The position numbers were made by a program, and so were the translations under genes. The notes below the pieces were generated by a model. That model ran no database searches and had not been told where the DNA came from. It worked only from the letters and a program-made list of their open reading frames with translations. Positions 8,791-16,858 of a stretch of 64,000 bases of DNA are shown here, piece by piece. Source of the stretch: CAWJFP01 sp963842155. Its GTDB lineage: Bacteria; Pseudomonadota; Alphaproteobacteria; JACZXZ01. Location: the NCBI GenBank assembly GCA_963842155.1, contig CAWJFP010000035.1, positions 185,123 through 249,122 on the forward strand, in the 5' to 3' direction. Each line of letters begins with the position of its first letter. Position 1 is the first letter of the stretch.

Positions 8791-9702
8791 TCAGCCCTTG
8801 GCGATGAGCGTGCCGACGCCCGTATTGGTGAAGATCTCGAGCAGCAGCACATGGAGGAGCCGGCCGTCCAGGATGACGGCGGCCTCGACGCCGCTCTCCA
8901 CCGCGGCGATGCAGGTTTCGATCTTGGGGATCATGCCGCCCTGGATGGTGCCGTCGGCGATCAGCGCGCGAGCGCGCGAAACCGTCAGGTCGGGGACAAG
9001 CTCGCCCGTCTTGTCCAGCACGCCGGCCACGTCGGTCAAAAGGTAGAGCCGCGCCGCCTCGACCGCGGCGGCGATGGCGCCCGCCACCGTATCGGCGTTG
9101 ATGTTGTAGGTCTCGCCCGCGGGGCCCACACCGATCGGCGCCACCACCGGAATGATGTCCGAGGTCTTGAAGATCTGCAGCACCTTCGGATTGATCCGCT
9201 CGGGCTCGCCCACGAAGCCGAGATCGAGCACCCGCTCGATGTTCGAATCCGGATCGCGCTTGGTGCGGGTAAGCTTGCGCGCGGCGATGAGGCCGCCATC
9301 CTTGCCCGAGAGGCCGACCGCCGTGCCGCCTGCCTGATTGATCGCGCTGACGATCTCCTTGTTGATCTTGCCGGCCAGCACCATCTCGACGACGCCGACG
9401 GTGGCCTCGTTGGTCACGCGCAGCCCGTCGACGAAGCTCGTCTTGATGTCGAGCCGCTCCAGCATCTCGCCGATCTGAGGTCCGCCGCCATGGACGACGA
9501 TGGGATCGATGCCGACCTGCTTCAAGAGCACGATGTCGCGCGCGAAATTGGTGCCGACCTTGTCGTCCGCCATGGCGTGGCCGCCATATTTTATGACGAA
9601 GGTCCTGCCGGCATAGCGCCGCATGTAGGGCAGCGCCTCGGTCAGGATGCCGGCCTTGGCGAGCCATTCGAGGTGCCTGCTGCGACTGTCCTTGTGGACC
9701 AT
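8791..9702 (-). CDS. argB: Acetylglutamate kinase
   Basis: A 303-residue amino-acid kinase catalysing ATP-dependent phosphorylation of N-acetylglutamate, second step of arginine synthesis. Visible family motifs are FVIKYGGHAM (phosphate-binding Lys), VVHGGGPQIG, the ligand-binding NEATVGVVEMV, YNINADTVAG and the C-terminal GGMIPKIE. The ATG at 9702 fits the usual N-terminus. It follows engB on the same strand, with a gap of 58 bases, an order common in Rhodospirillales. The presence of the N-terminal helix region (about 25 residues) is typical of arginine-inhibited enzymes, which I infer only. Confidence 0.95.
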   Translation of the reverse strand: MVHKDSRSRHLEWLAKAGILTEALPYMRRYAGRTFVIKYGGHAMADDKVGTNFARDIVLLKQVGIDPIVVHGGGPQIGEMLERLDIKTSFVDGLRVTNEATVGVVEMVLAGKINKEIVSAINQAGGTAVGLSGKDGGLIAARKLTRTKRDPDSNIERVLDLGFVGEPERINPKVLQIFKTSDIIPVVAPIGVGPAGETYNINADTVAGAIAAAVEAARLYLLTDVAGVLDKTGELVPDLTVSRARALIADGTIQGGMIPKIETCIAAVESGVEAAVILDGRLLHVLLLEIFTNTGVGTLIAKG

Positions 9703-9760
9703 GGCGGGAGCCTTGTCTGGCGAGCGGAGCGCTTCGCGCAATGGCGGGACGGGCGCCACT

Positions 9761-10492
9761 CTACCGGCTCGCGGGCGCCGCCGCCAGCGCGGCGAGTGCT
9801 GCGCGCAGCGCTGCCATGCCGTCGCCCGTGACGGCACTCGTCGCCAGCAGGCCCGGATGGCCGGCCGGATGGCGCGTGAGCTCGGCCGTGATCTTCTCGC
9901 GCGTGGCGGCGAGTTCGGCGGCATTGGCCTTGTCCGTCTTGGTGAGCAGGATCTGGAAGATCACCGCCGCCTCGTCGAGCAGCTTCATCATCTCGCGGTC
10001 GGGCTCCTTGAAGCCGTGGCGGGCATCCACGAGAAGGCAAAGCCGCCGGAGATTGGGCCGTCCGCGCAGATAGGAGCGGATGAGGGCGTTCCAGGCGGCG
10101 ATCTCTTTCTTGGGCGCCGCGGCATAGCCGTAGCCGGGCAGGTCGACCAGCACGAGCCGGCCGCCGAGATCGAAAAAATTGAGCTGGCGCGTGCGGCCCG
10201 GCGTGCGCGAGGTGCGCGCAAGGCTCTTGCGGCCGGTGAGCGCGTTCAGCAGGGTGGATTTGCCCACGTTCGAGCGCCCGGCGAGCGCCACCTCGGGCAG
10301 GCGCGGCTCGGGCAGCCCGTCCGCCTCCCGCTCCGCGGCGAAGAAGAAGCGTCCCTCGGCGGCGAAGAGCTTGCGCCCCGCCTCGAGCGCGTCCGCATCC
10401 GGCGACGCGTCGGCGGAGGCGCCGGAGGAAGACTCCGCCCCCGCTTGCGCGGCCGTCACGCCTTCACGCCCGCCTGTCGCATGATCAGCCAT
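9761..10492 (-). CDS. engB: Ribosome biogenesis GTP-binding protein EngB/YsxC
   Basis: A 243-residue TRAFAC GTPase needed for large-subunit assembly. G1 is AGRSNVGKST, G2 region TSRTPGRT, G3 VDLPGYGYA and G4 LTKTDK. A low-complexity Ala/Ser/Asp extension of about 45 residues precedes the conserved part, longer than in many homologues. The ATG at 10492 lies inside the 3' end of yidC (37-base overlap). A later start is possible but no better candidate is visible. Gene order yidC-engB-argB supports the call. Confidence 0.93.
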   Translation of the reverse strand: MADHATGGREGVTAAQAGAESSSGASADASPDADALEAGRKLFAAEGRFFFAAEREADGLPEPRLPEVALAGRSNVGKSTLLNALTGRKSLARTSRTPGRTRQLNFFDLGGRLVLVDLPGYGYAAAPKKEIAAWNALIRSYLRGRPNLRRLCLLVDARHGFKEPDREMMKLLDEAAVIFQILLTKTDKANAAELAATREKITAELTRHPAGHPGLLATSAVTGDGMAALRAALAALAAAPASR

Positions 10493-12288
10493 TGCTGCAG
10501 GATCGAGAGGCAGTTGTTCCAGGCCCAGTAGATCACCAGGCCCGAGGGGAAATGGGCCAGCATGAAAGTGAACACTACCGGCAGGATCATGAACATGCGC
10601 GCCTGGATGGGATCGGCGGGCTGCGGATTCAGCTTCTGCTGCATGAACATGGTGACGCCCATGATGATCGGCCAGGCGCCGATGTCGGCGAAGGCGAGGA
10701 ATTGCGGCACCTGCCAGGGCAAGAGCCCGAAGAGATTGAGCACCGATGTGGGATCGGGCACGGAGAGATCGTGGATCCAGCCGTAGAACGGCGCCTGGCG
10801 CATCTCGATGGTGACGAAGAGCACCTTGTAGAGCGCGAAGAAGACCGGGATCATGATGACCTGCGGTAGGCAGCCCGACACGGGATTGGCCTTCTCGCGC
10901 TTGTAGAGCTCCATCATCTCCTTGTTCATCCGCTCGCGGTCGTCGCCGAAGCGCTCGCGGATCTTCGTCATCTCCGGCTGCAGCTTCTTGAGTTTGCTCA
11001 TCGAGCGGTAGGATCTGTTGGCGAGCGGGAAGAACAGCCCCTTGATGATGACGGTGAGCAGCATGATGGCGAGGCCGAAATTCCCCACCAGATGGTAGAG
11101 GAAGTCGAGCAGGTAGAAGATCGGCTTGGTGAGGAAGAAGAACCAGCCCCAGTCGATGGCGTAGGAGAGCCGCGCGATGCCGAGCTTGCGCTCGTAATTA
11201 TCAAGGGTCGCGACCTCCTTGGCGCCGGCGAACATCATGCTCTTGAATTCCGCGCTCTGGCCGGGCGCCACGGATAGTCCGCCGGTCGTGATGAAATCGG
11301 CCTGGTACTTGTTGCGCCCGCCGCTCGCGTTGGCGCTGAAGCGGCCGCAAACGTCGACATGCTGATCGGGGATGGCCGCCACCAGCCAATATTTGTCGGT
11401 GAAACCGAGCCAGCCCCCCGTCGTCGCCTCCTGGTAGAAGGGCGTCTGGGCGGTCGTCTGGCAGCCGGCTTGGGCGGACGTCCCGGAGGCGGCTTGTGCG
11501 GCCGCCTGGAGATCCTTGTAGTTGATCTTGGCCTTGTCGAGCCATGATCCGTCATGGAGCGTGTTGTTGAAGACGCCCAGCGGCCCCTCATGCAGCAGGT
11601 AGTAGCCGCTGACGGGCGGATTGCCGGCGCGCGAGACGAGCGCATAGGGAAAGAGCGTCGCCGTCGCCGTGCCGCTGTTCTCCACCCGCTGGGTGACGGT
11701 GAACATGTAGGCGTCGTCGATGGCGATGACGCGGCTGAATTTGAGCCCCTCGCCATTGTCCCAGCTGAGCGTCACCGGCGTCGCGGGCGTGAGCGTCGTG
11801 TGGTCGGTCCTCCAGACGGTGGCGTCGCCGGGCAGCTTGATGTCGCTTCCGGGGGCGACCCACCAGCCCCAGGCAGCGTAATAGGCGTCGGGCGCGCCGG
11901 GCGGGGTGAGAAGGGTGATATGCGGGCTGTCGGGCGCGACGGTCTCGCGATAGTCGACGAGCGTGAGATCGTCGATGCGTCCGCCTTGCAGCGCGATCGA
12001 GCCGCGCAGCTTCGGCGTGTCGATCGCGATCCGTGGGCTCTCGGCGAGGAGTTCGCTGCGGCTCTTCGGCGTCGGCGCGCTCTCAGGGGGCGCCGCACCG
12101 GGGAGGGCGCCGGGTGCCGCGGGCGCGCCCGCGCCACCCGGGGTCGCCTGCGTCGCCACCTGGCCCGTCTCCTGCGCCGGATGCGCCGTCCGCTCGCGCT
12201 CGAGGCGCGGGCGCTCGATGAAGAACTGGAAGACGAGCACGATCGCAATGGAGAGGGCGATGGCGATGATGAGGTTGCGTTGATCCAT
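10456..12288 (-). CDS. yidC: Membrane protein insertase YidC
   Basis: A 610-residue Oxa1/YidC family insertase of the inner membrane, normal in length for Gram-negative YidC. The N-terminal helix (QRNLIIAIALSIAIVLVFQF) is followed by a Pro/Ala-rich linker and the periplasmic beta-sandwich (about 90-360). The conserved insertase core with five helices (about 390-600) includes SMSKLKKLQPEM and KREKANPVSGCLPQ. It lies in the rpmH-rnpA-yidD-yidC-engB cluster. It cooperates with SecYEG or acts alone to insert membrane proteins. Confidence 0.96.
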   Translation of the reverse strand: MDQRNLIIAIALSIAIVLVFQFFIERPRLERERTAHPAQETGQVATQATPGGAGAPAAPGALPGAAPPESAPTPKSRSELLAESPRIAIDTPKLRGSIALQGGRIDDLTLVDYRETVAPDSPHITLLTPPGAPDAYYAAWGWWVAPGSDIKLPGDATVWRTDHTTLTPATPVTLSWDNGEGLKFSRVIAIDDAYMFTVTQRVENSGTATATLFPYALVSRAGNPPVSGYYLLHEGPLGVFNNTLHDGSWLDKAKINYKDLQAAAQAASGTSAQAGCQTTAQTPFYQEATTGGWLGFTDKYWLVAAIPDQHVDVCGRFSANASGGRNKYQADFITTGGLSVAPGQSAEFKSMMFAGAKEVATLDNYERKLGIARLSYAIDWGWFFFLTKPIFYLLDFLYHLVGNFGLAIMLLTVIIKGLFFPLANRSYRSMSKLKKLQPEMTKIRERFGDDRERMNKEMMELYKREKANPVSGCLPQVIMIPVFFALYKVLFVTIEMRQAPFYGWIHDLSVPDPTSVLNLFGLLPWQVPQFLAFADIGAWPIIMGVTMFMQQKLNPQPADPIQARMFMILPVVFTFMLAHFPSGLVIYWAWNNCLSILQQWLIMRQAGVKA

Positions 12289-12397
12289 ATCTAATCCAAA
12301 ATCGTCATCTCATCCGAGCCGTCGTCCGATGCGAGGGCGTCATCCGATTGGACGCCGCTGGCCGAAGCCGCCCCGCGATCGACGCGATGTCGAGCGG

Positions 12398-12691
12398 TCA
12401 ATGGGAATGGCCGCGCCGGCAGGCTGGGCCGAGATCGCCTTGCCCCGCGCCGGCAAAACCGGGCCCGCGGGGCGGCGGCACGGGATCGAAGCCCGAGCCG
12501 CCCCAAGGATGGCAACTGAGGATGCGCCGAAGCGTCAACCAGGAGCCGCGCGCCGCGCCATGCGTCTCGAGCGCTTCCAGCGCATAGCGCGAGCAGCTCG
12601 GCTCGTAGCGGCAGGCGGGCGGCAGGATCGGCGCGAGCAAGAGCCGGTAGCCGCGCACCAGCCCCGCGAGGAGCCAGGCGATCGGGTTCAT
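12398..12691 (-). CDS. yidD: Membrane protein insertion efficiency factor YidD
   Basis: A 97-residue YidD (haemolytic-like) protein with the signature CRYEPSCSRYALEALETHG and LRRILSCHPWGGSGFDPVP. The three conserved Cys of the family are present. ATG 12691 is chosen because a strong AGGAGG site precedes it. A longer in-frame start at 12748 would run into the tandem repeat region. It sits between rnpA and yidC as usual and is thought to aid YidC-dependent insertion. Confidence 0.93.
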   Translation of the reverse strand: MNPIAWLLAGLVRGYRLLLAPILPPACRYEPSCSRYALEALETHGAARGSWLTLRRILSCHPWGGSGFDPVPPPRGPGFAGAGQGDLGPACRRGHSH

Positions 12692-12735
12692 CGGGAGCCT
12701 CCTTCGGCTGGCAAACTCATACACGCTTCGCCCCT

Positions 12736-12820
12736 TGCCGTCATCCAAGCTTTTCCGCCATCCGGGCTATTCCGCCATCCGGGCTATTCCGCCATCCGGG
12801 CGCTTCCATCATTCGGCCTA
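12736..12820. repeat. 17-bp tandem repeat, four to five copies, overlapping the rnpA stop codon
   Basis: Unit ttccgccatccgggcta is repeated perfectly at 12753-12769 and 12770-12786, with two changes at 12787-12803 and four changes at 12804-12820. A more diverged copy lies at 12736-12752. The last unit supplies the rnpA stop codon. The array fills the rnpA-yidD spacer. Function is unknown; it may be a slipped-strand expansion or affect rnpA-yidD message stability. Confidence 0.8.
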
Positions 12821-13252
12821 TTCCCGCGGCAGGGCTGCGCCGACGCGCTCGAGCGCGGTCTCGAGATCGGTCAGCAATGCGGCGAAGGGTCGCGGCAAGG
12901 TGGCAGCACGCGCGACCAGCACCAGGTCGAAACCGGGCTTGGCGCGCCCAGGCAGAACGCGCCGCGCCGCCTCGCGCAGCCGCCGCCGCGCCCGGTTGCG
13001 CGCGACGGCCCCGCCCACCTTCTTGCTGGCGGTGAAACCGATGCGGATCGCCTCGGCGTCGGTCAGATCCTTGGCAGGGAAGCCCCTGCGGCTAGGGGAA
13101 GGGGAGAGCTCGGTCGGCCGGTCGGCGGCATCGCGTCGATAGGCCTGGAGGATGAGGCCGGCGGCCGCCCATTTACGCCCGCGCGCAGCCGCCCGGAGGA
13201 ATTCGGGCCGCCGTTTGAGCCGCCCGAGGGCCGCCATCGGGCCCTTGGCCAT
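12818..13252 (-). CDS. rnpA: Ribonuclease P protein component
   Basis: A 144-residue RnpA, the basic protein cofactor that helps RNase P RNA mature tRNA 5' ends. The family signature is present as the RNR-type motif GGAVARNRARRRLREAAR, preceded by RIGFTASKKVG. A non-conserved insertion of about 15 residues, rich in Pro and Ser, precedes it. Start ATG 13252 lies seven bases after the rpmH stop. An internal ATG at 13237 (MAALGRLKRR...) is an alternative that fits many alphaproteobacterial homologues equally well. Its stop codon is part of a 17-bp tandem repeat. Confidence 0.92.
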   Translation of the reverse strand: MAKGPMAALGRLKRRPEFLRAAARGRKWAAAGLILQAYRRDAADRPTELSPSPSRRGFPAKDLTDAEAIRIGFTASKKVGGAVARNRARRRLREAARRVLPGRAKPGFDLVLVARAATLPRPFAALLTDLETALERVGAALPRE

Positions 13253-13259
13253 CGCGGCC

Positions 13260-13394
13260 TTAAGCGGAGAGCCGCTTGCGCCCCTTGGCACGGCGCGAGG
13301 ACAGCACCCGGCGCCCGCCGACGGTCGACATGCGGGTGCGGAAGCCATGCCGGCGCTTGCGAACCAGGCGGCTGGGCTGATAGGTGCGCTTCAC
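13260..13394 (-). CDS. rpmH: 50S ribosomal protein L34
   Basis: A short 44-residue gene with GTG start. The translation starts MKRTYQPSRLVRKRRHGFR and ends in RAKGRKRLSA, unmistakable for L34. A GAGGGAG ribosome site lies eight bases upstream. It is the first gene of the rpmH-rnpA-yidD-yidC-engB-argB row and is preceded by a clear sigma70-type promoter at 13454-13482. Confidence 0.97.
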   Translation of the reverse strand: MKRTYQPSRLVRKRRHGFRTRMSTVGGRRVLSSRRAKGRKRLSA

Positions 13395-13453
13395 GCTCGA
13401 TACTCCCTCAACTACATTTCCGCCAACGATCCGGCCGGCAAATTCGGCGGGTT

Positions 13454-13482
13454 TCTATAGAGGCTGCCGGCGCGGAAGTCAA
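13454..13482 (-). promoter_or_regulatory. Sigma70-type promoter of rpmH operon
   Basis: On the minus strand, -35 TTGACT (13477-13482) and -10 TATAGA (13454-13459) are separated by exactly 17 bases. They lie about 60 bases upstream of the rpmH GTG, which fits a strong constitutive promoter. No other gene lies between. Confidence 0.75.
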
Positions 13483-13550
13483 CAAATCCACGGGGCGCGC
13501 GCGGAGCGGCCTCCTAGTGTGGCGAATCCGAAATTCGCGATTCCCCTATC

Positions 13551-13625
13551 TCCCGTCACGGCGGAAGCCGGGACCCATCATTCCAGCCATCGATACCGGC
13601 TTTCGCCGGTATGACGAGGAATACG
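13551..13625. repeat. REP-like palindromic element
   Basis: The stretch contains gcggaagccgggaccc and a perfect eight-base stem (ataccggc / gccggtat, 13593-13600 and 13605-13612) with a tttc loop. It is the familiar form of dispersed intergenic palindromes in alphaproteobacteria, whose spurious translation reads RRKPGP...DTGFRRYDE. I see only one copy in this window. It lies between the rpmH promoter and the 3' end of the MAPEG gene and could act as a transcription terminator for the latter. Confidence 0.55.
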
Positions 13626-13664
13626 GCTGATGATCGATATCGAACGAACTTCTGGTTCAGGACA

Positions 13665-14051
13665 CTAGAGGAGCTGCAGGAAGATCAGAACGAGGCCGAT
13701 GACGGATATCGTCCAGACCCCCGTCCGCGCATAAGGGATGCCGATGAGATAGATGATTGCGTAGGCCACGCGTCCCCAAAAGAAAAGCTGCGCCCCGAGA
13801 AGCGCCATCGGGGTGACGCGGTCGGCAATATGGGCGACGAGAATGAGCGCGATGAACAACGGCAAGTTCTGGAGCATGTTGAGGTGCGCGCGTTGCGCGC
13901 GCGCGGCCCAACCAACGAGCGGCGGCAGGTCGTCGCGATTGCCCAACAGCGGCATGAGACCAAACTGCTGATTGGCGCCGGTGACGGCCACCAGCATCTG
14001 CAGGAAGGTGAGCACCACGGAGCAGACGAGCAGCATGAGATCGGGGGTCAT
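13665..14051 (-). CDS. MAPEG family membrane protein
   Basis: A 128-residue protein with four hydrophobic helices and the family segment RAQRAHLNMLQNLPLFIAL, followed by GRVAYAIIYLIGIPYART. MAPEG proteins are membrane-associated glutathione/eicosanoid-metabolism relatives; bacterial members are mostly uncharacterised. ATG 14051 is chosen because similarity and the first helix begin there. It stands alone, facing the divergent rhomboid gene. Confidence 0.85.
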   Translation of the reverse strand: MTPDLMLLVCSVVLTFLQMLVAVTGANQQFGLMPLLGNRDDLPPLVGWAARAQRAHLNMLQNLPLFIALILVAHIADRVTPMALLGAQLFFWGRVAYAIIYLIGIPYARTGVWTISVIGLVLIFLQLL

Positions 14052-14431
14052 GACGGCGTACTCCTCCCAGTCTGTTCTTCTCAAACGTTGCCGAAACGGC
14101 TTCAGCCGACATTTCCCGGCTGACGGAGGACTTCCTCCCAATTATCGATCAAGTCGCTCTCGGCAACAAGGCGGATCGAGTGCCGCGCGGCGGCCCGTAA
14201 CGCCTGATGCGTATCGAAGCGGCTCGTCTCAAAAGAGTCATTGTCGGCTGCTAGCCTTGAGCGCGCCGCACGACCGGCAATCGGCCGCCGCGCCCGGCGT
14301 AACCGATGCAGAGAACGACATCGCCATCATTTGACCGGTAGCCGGCTGGCCCGATGGGCTGAGCCGGTCGCGCTCGCCGCAAGCTTCCGCTAAGATCGAA
14401 TCTACCTGCTCCTGCCAGAGCGAGAAAAGAC
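14052..14431. other. Intergenic region between divergent MAPEG and rhomboid genes, with an unexplained open frame
   Basis: About 380 bases without an accepted gene. On the minus strand one frame from about 14247 to the stop at 14102-14104 reads like protein (it contains FETSRFDTHQALRAA and LVAESDLIDNWEEVL) but has no ATG, GTG or TTG in a sensible place. It may be the remnant of a decayed or indel-broken small gene. The part nearest the rhomboid gene is G/C-rich with no recognisable signal. Confidence 0.4.
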
Positions 14432-15091
14432 ATGATCCCGCTCCAGGATGAATCGCGACGCCCGTCGCGCTTTCCGATCGCCACCGCGCTCATCATCGCG
14501 CTGAACGCGTCGGCTTTCATTCTCGAGCTGATGGGTGGCGACGCATTTGTAATGCGATGGTCGGTCGTCCCCGCCGATATCGTCGCGGGCCGTCACTTGA
14601 TCACCATTCTGACGGCTCTTTTCATGCACGCGAGCTGGTCGCATATTCTCGGCAACATGGTGTACCTCTGGGCGTTCGGCCCGGAGATCGAAGACGCAAT
14701 GAGGCCCGGGCGATACGTGGCGTTCTACCTTGCCGGCGGCGTAGCGTCGATGCTCGCGCAAGTCGCGATCGACCCCGCCTCCACGATCCCCAATCTGGGC
14801 GCGAGCGGAGCGATCGCCACGGTGATGGGGGCATTTCTGGTTACCTATCCGCGCGATAAAATTCGTACGCTTCTGATCATTGGCTGGTTCGTCCGCATCA
14901 CTTTCATACCAGCCGCGCTCCTGATCGGATTTTGGTTTCTCGTCCAGCTTCTCAGTTTCGGCATAATCGCGGACGTGCAGTCGGGCGGCGTGGCTTATGT
15001 GGCTCACATCGCCGGCATCGTATTCGGGGCCGTCACCGCGCGCCTGTTCGAGGATCGGCGCCGTCTCCCCCAACGATGGGATGACGATTGA
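14432..15091 (+). CDS. Rhomboid family intramembrane serine protease
   Basis: A 219-residue rhomboid with six or so membrane segments. Catalytic Ser is residue 125 in GASGAIA and catalytic His is residue 192 in AHIAG. The oxyanion-side motif HASWSHILGNM (about residues 66-76) is also conserved, so the protease is predicted active. Rhomboids cleave single-pass membrane proteins within the bilayer; the substrate here is unknown. The pentapeptide-repeat gene follows 68 bases later on the same strand. Confidence 0.92.
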   Translation: MIPLQDESRRPSRFPIATALIIALNASAFILELMGGDAFVMRWSVVPADIVAGRHLITILTALFMHASWSHILGNMVYLWAFGPEIEDAMRPGRYVAFYLAGGVASMLAQVAIDPASTIPNLGASGAIATVMGAFLVTYPRDKIRTLLIIGWFVRITFIPAALLIGFWFLVQLLSFGIIADVQSGGVAYVAHIAGIVFGAVTARLFEDRRRLPQRWDDD

Positions 15092-15159
15092 CCCTCAGAA
15101 ACGTCTAGCGCGTGACGCGCCGTAGCGAGTATTGATTTGGTCCCGGCGGGAGGAAGCCC

Positions 15160-15922
15160 ATGTTCTCGATTTCGAGACTAATCTGGTTCATTCCCTTGAC
15201 CCTGACAGCATCGGGTGCCATCGCGGCGGATGTCACGCGCAATGACGTGCAATCGGCACTGGCGGCGGCACGGCCGGGCCACGAAGCGAGCTTCGCCGGC
15301 CGCTCGCTCGCGGGGCTCGATCTCCGCGACCTCGACTTCAGCGGCGCCGATCTTTCCGGAACCGATCTTACCGACGCCGATCTGCGCCGCGCCAAGCTCG
15401 TGGGAGCGAAGCTCGTCGGCGCCAAACTGCGGCGAGCGAAGCTGAACCAGGCTTGGATCATGAGCGCCGACTTCTCCCATGCCGACCTCTCCAACGCCGT
15501 CCTGGAGACCATGATCGTTTCGACGGGAATGGAGACGCTACCGAGCGAGGCCGCGAGTTTCGTCGGCGCCAATCTTTCCGGAGCGTGGGTGACGGCCCGC
15601 TTCAGCCTGGACGACATGCGCGGCGCCGACCTGTCTCATCTGCATGCATCGGCGGACATGCGGAATCAGTCGATGGGCCTGATCCGCACCGACTTCTCAC
15701 AGGCAAACCTCGCTGGTGCGAACTTCGCGGGCGCGGCGCTTGGCACGGTCAATTTCCAATATGCCAAGCTCAAGGGGGCCAATTTCGCCGGCGCCGATCT
15801 GACCGACGCGGATTTCACCGGCGCCGATATGACCGACGCGGATCTTACCGGCGCCAATACGACCGGAGCGAAATCTTGCGGGTGCGAACCTGACAGGCGT
15901 CCGAGGCCTCTCCCCGCACTGA
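15160..15922 (+). CDS. Exported pentapeptide-repeat protein (frameshifted near its end)
   Basis: A signal peptide of about 22 residues (ending ASGAIAA) is followed by two blocks of A(D/N)LXX pentapeptide repeats, expected to form a right-handed quadrilateral beta-helix. The first block contains GADLSGTDLTDADLR and the last GADLTDADFTGADMTDADL. As written, the frame shifts at 15870-15875 (GAAATC) and runs on to 16035 as a low-complexity Arg/Gly tail. Removing one A restores the repeat phase, giving a further N-L-A-G-A-N-L-T-G turn and a TGA at 15920-15922. I give the repaired end. Function is unknown. Confidence 0.8.
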
Positions 15923-16126
15923 TGCGGGTAAATGGGGGATCCGGTGGGCGGCGCCGGGGACGCTCCTTTGACCGGCGCGGCGCGGCCGGCCGTCCCTGGT
16001 CGCGCTCTCTTCGCCCTCCCCTCACGTCAAGATGATTGGCCGGCGCGTCCCTAGAATGATAGTGACAAGCGCGGCCCCGGGATCGACGACGGAACGTCGG
16101 CATGGGGCGGGAGTTGTGGGTGCCGG

Positions 16127-16849
16127 ATGGAACGGAATCATCGGCGGGAGGGGTTTGGCCCCGCCCTGCGGCGCTGGCTGCCGCTCGGGCTGTTGGCCCT
16201 CGGGCTCCTGCTCTTCTTCTTCTTTCGGCTCGACCGCTATCTGAGCTTCGAGAGCCTGCGCCAGCACCGCGAGGCACTGCGCCGCTTCGTGGCCGACGAG
16301 CAGGCGCTGGCGCTATTGCTGTTCACCTTCGGCTATATGCTCGTGACCGCCTTCTCGCTGCCCGTTGCGAGCCTGCTCACCCTCGCCGCCGGTTTCCTCT
16401 TCGGCCCGCTGCTCGGTACGATCTCCGTCGTGATCGGCGCGACCGCGGGCGCCACGATCCTCTTCCTCGCCGCGCGCACCAGCCTGGGCGAGCTGCTGCG
16501 GGCCAAGGCCGGCCCCTTTCTCCATAAGATGGAGCAGGGCTTCCGCGAGAACGCGCTCAGCTATCTCCTGGTGCTGCGGCTGGTGCCGCTCTTTCCCTTC
16601 TGGCTGGTCAATCTGGTACCGGCCTTCCTGGGTGTTCCCTTGCGTATCTTCGTCCTCGCCACCTTCCTCGGCATCATTCCGGGCACGGCGATCTATGCGC
16701 TGGTGGGCGGCGGCCTCGGCGCGCTCCTCGACGCGGGCGAGCGGCCCCATCTCGACATCATCTTCGAGCCCCGCATCTTCCTGCCGCTCGTCGGGCTCGC
16801 CATTTTGGCGCTGCTGCCGGTGCTGTATAAGCAATGGAAATCGCGCTGA
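16127..16849 (+). CDS. TVP38/TMEM64 family (VTT domain) inner-membrane protein
   Basis: A 240-residue polytopic protein with the VTT/DedA-like core: FSLPVASLLTLAAGFLFGP, GATAGATILFLAART, and LRLVPLFPFWLVN followed by FLGIIPGTAIYALVG. Proteins of this family are proposed lipid or solute transporters of the inner membrane. The gene is followed nine bases later by a flavin disulfide reductase gene, an arrangement seen in many bacteria, so the two are presumably cotranscribed. Confidence 0.87.
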   Translation: MERNHRREGFGPALRRWLPLGLLALGLLLFFFFRLDRYLSFESLRQHREALRRFVADEQALALLLFTFGYMLVTAFSLPVASLLTLAAGFLFGPLLGTISVVIGATAGATILFLAARTSLGELLRAKAGPFLHKMEQGFRENALSYLLVLRLVPLFPFWLVNLVPAFLGVPLRIFVLATFLGIIPGTAIYALVGGGLGALLDAGERPHLDIIFEPRIFLPLVGLAILALLPVLYKQWKSR

Positions 16850-16858
16850 GGGGGTCGC

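Noticed and set aside
7640..9667. 675-codon minus-strand frame across the acyltransferase and argB
   Set aside because: Out of frame with both conserved proteins and rich in Arg/Gly; a shadow.
12753..12820. CRISPR array
   Set aside because: The repeats are 17 bp and directly adjacent with no spacers, and no cas gene is present.
13260..13500. Possible replication origin next to rpmH
   Set aside because: rpmH/rnpA are near oriC in some bacteria, but no dnaA gene, DnaA-box cluster or AT-rich unwinding element is visible here.
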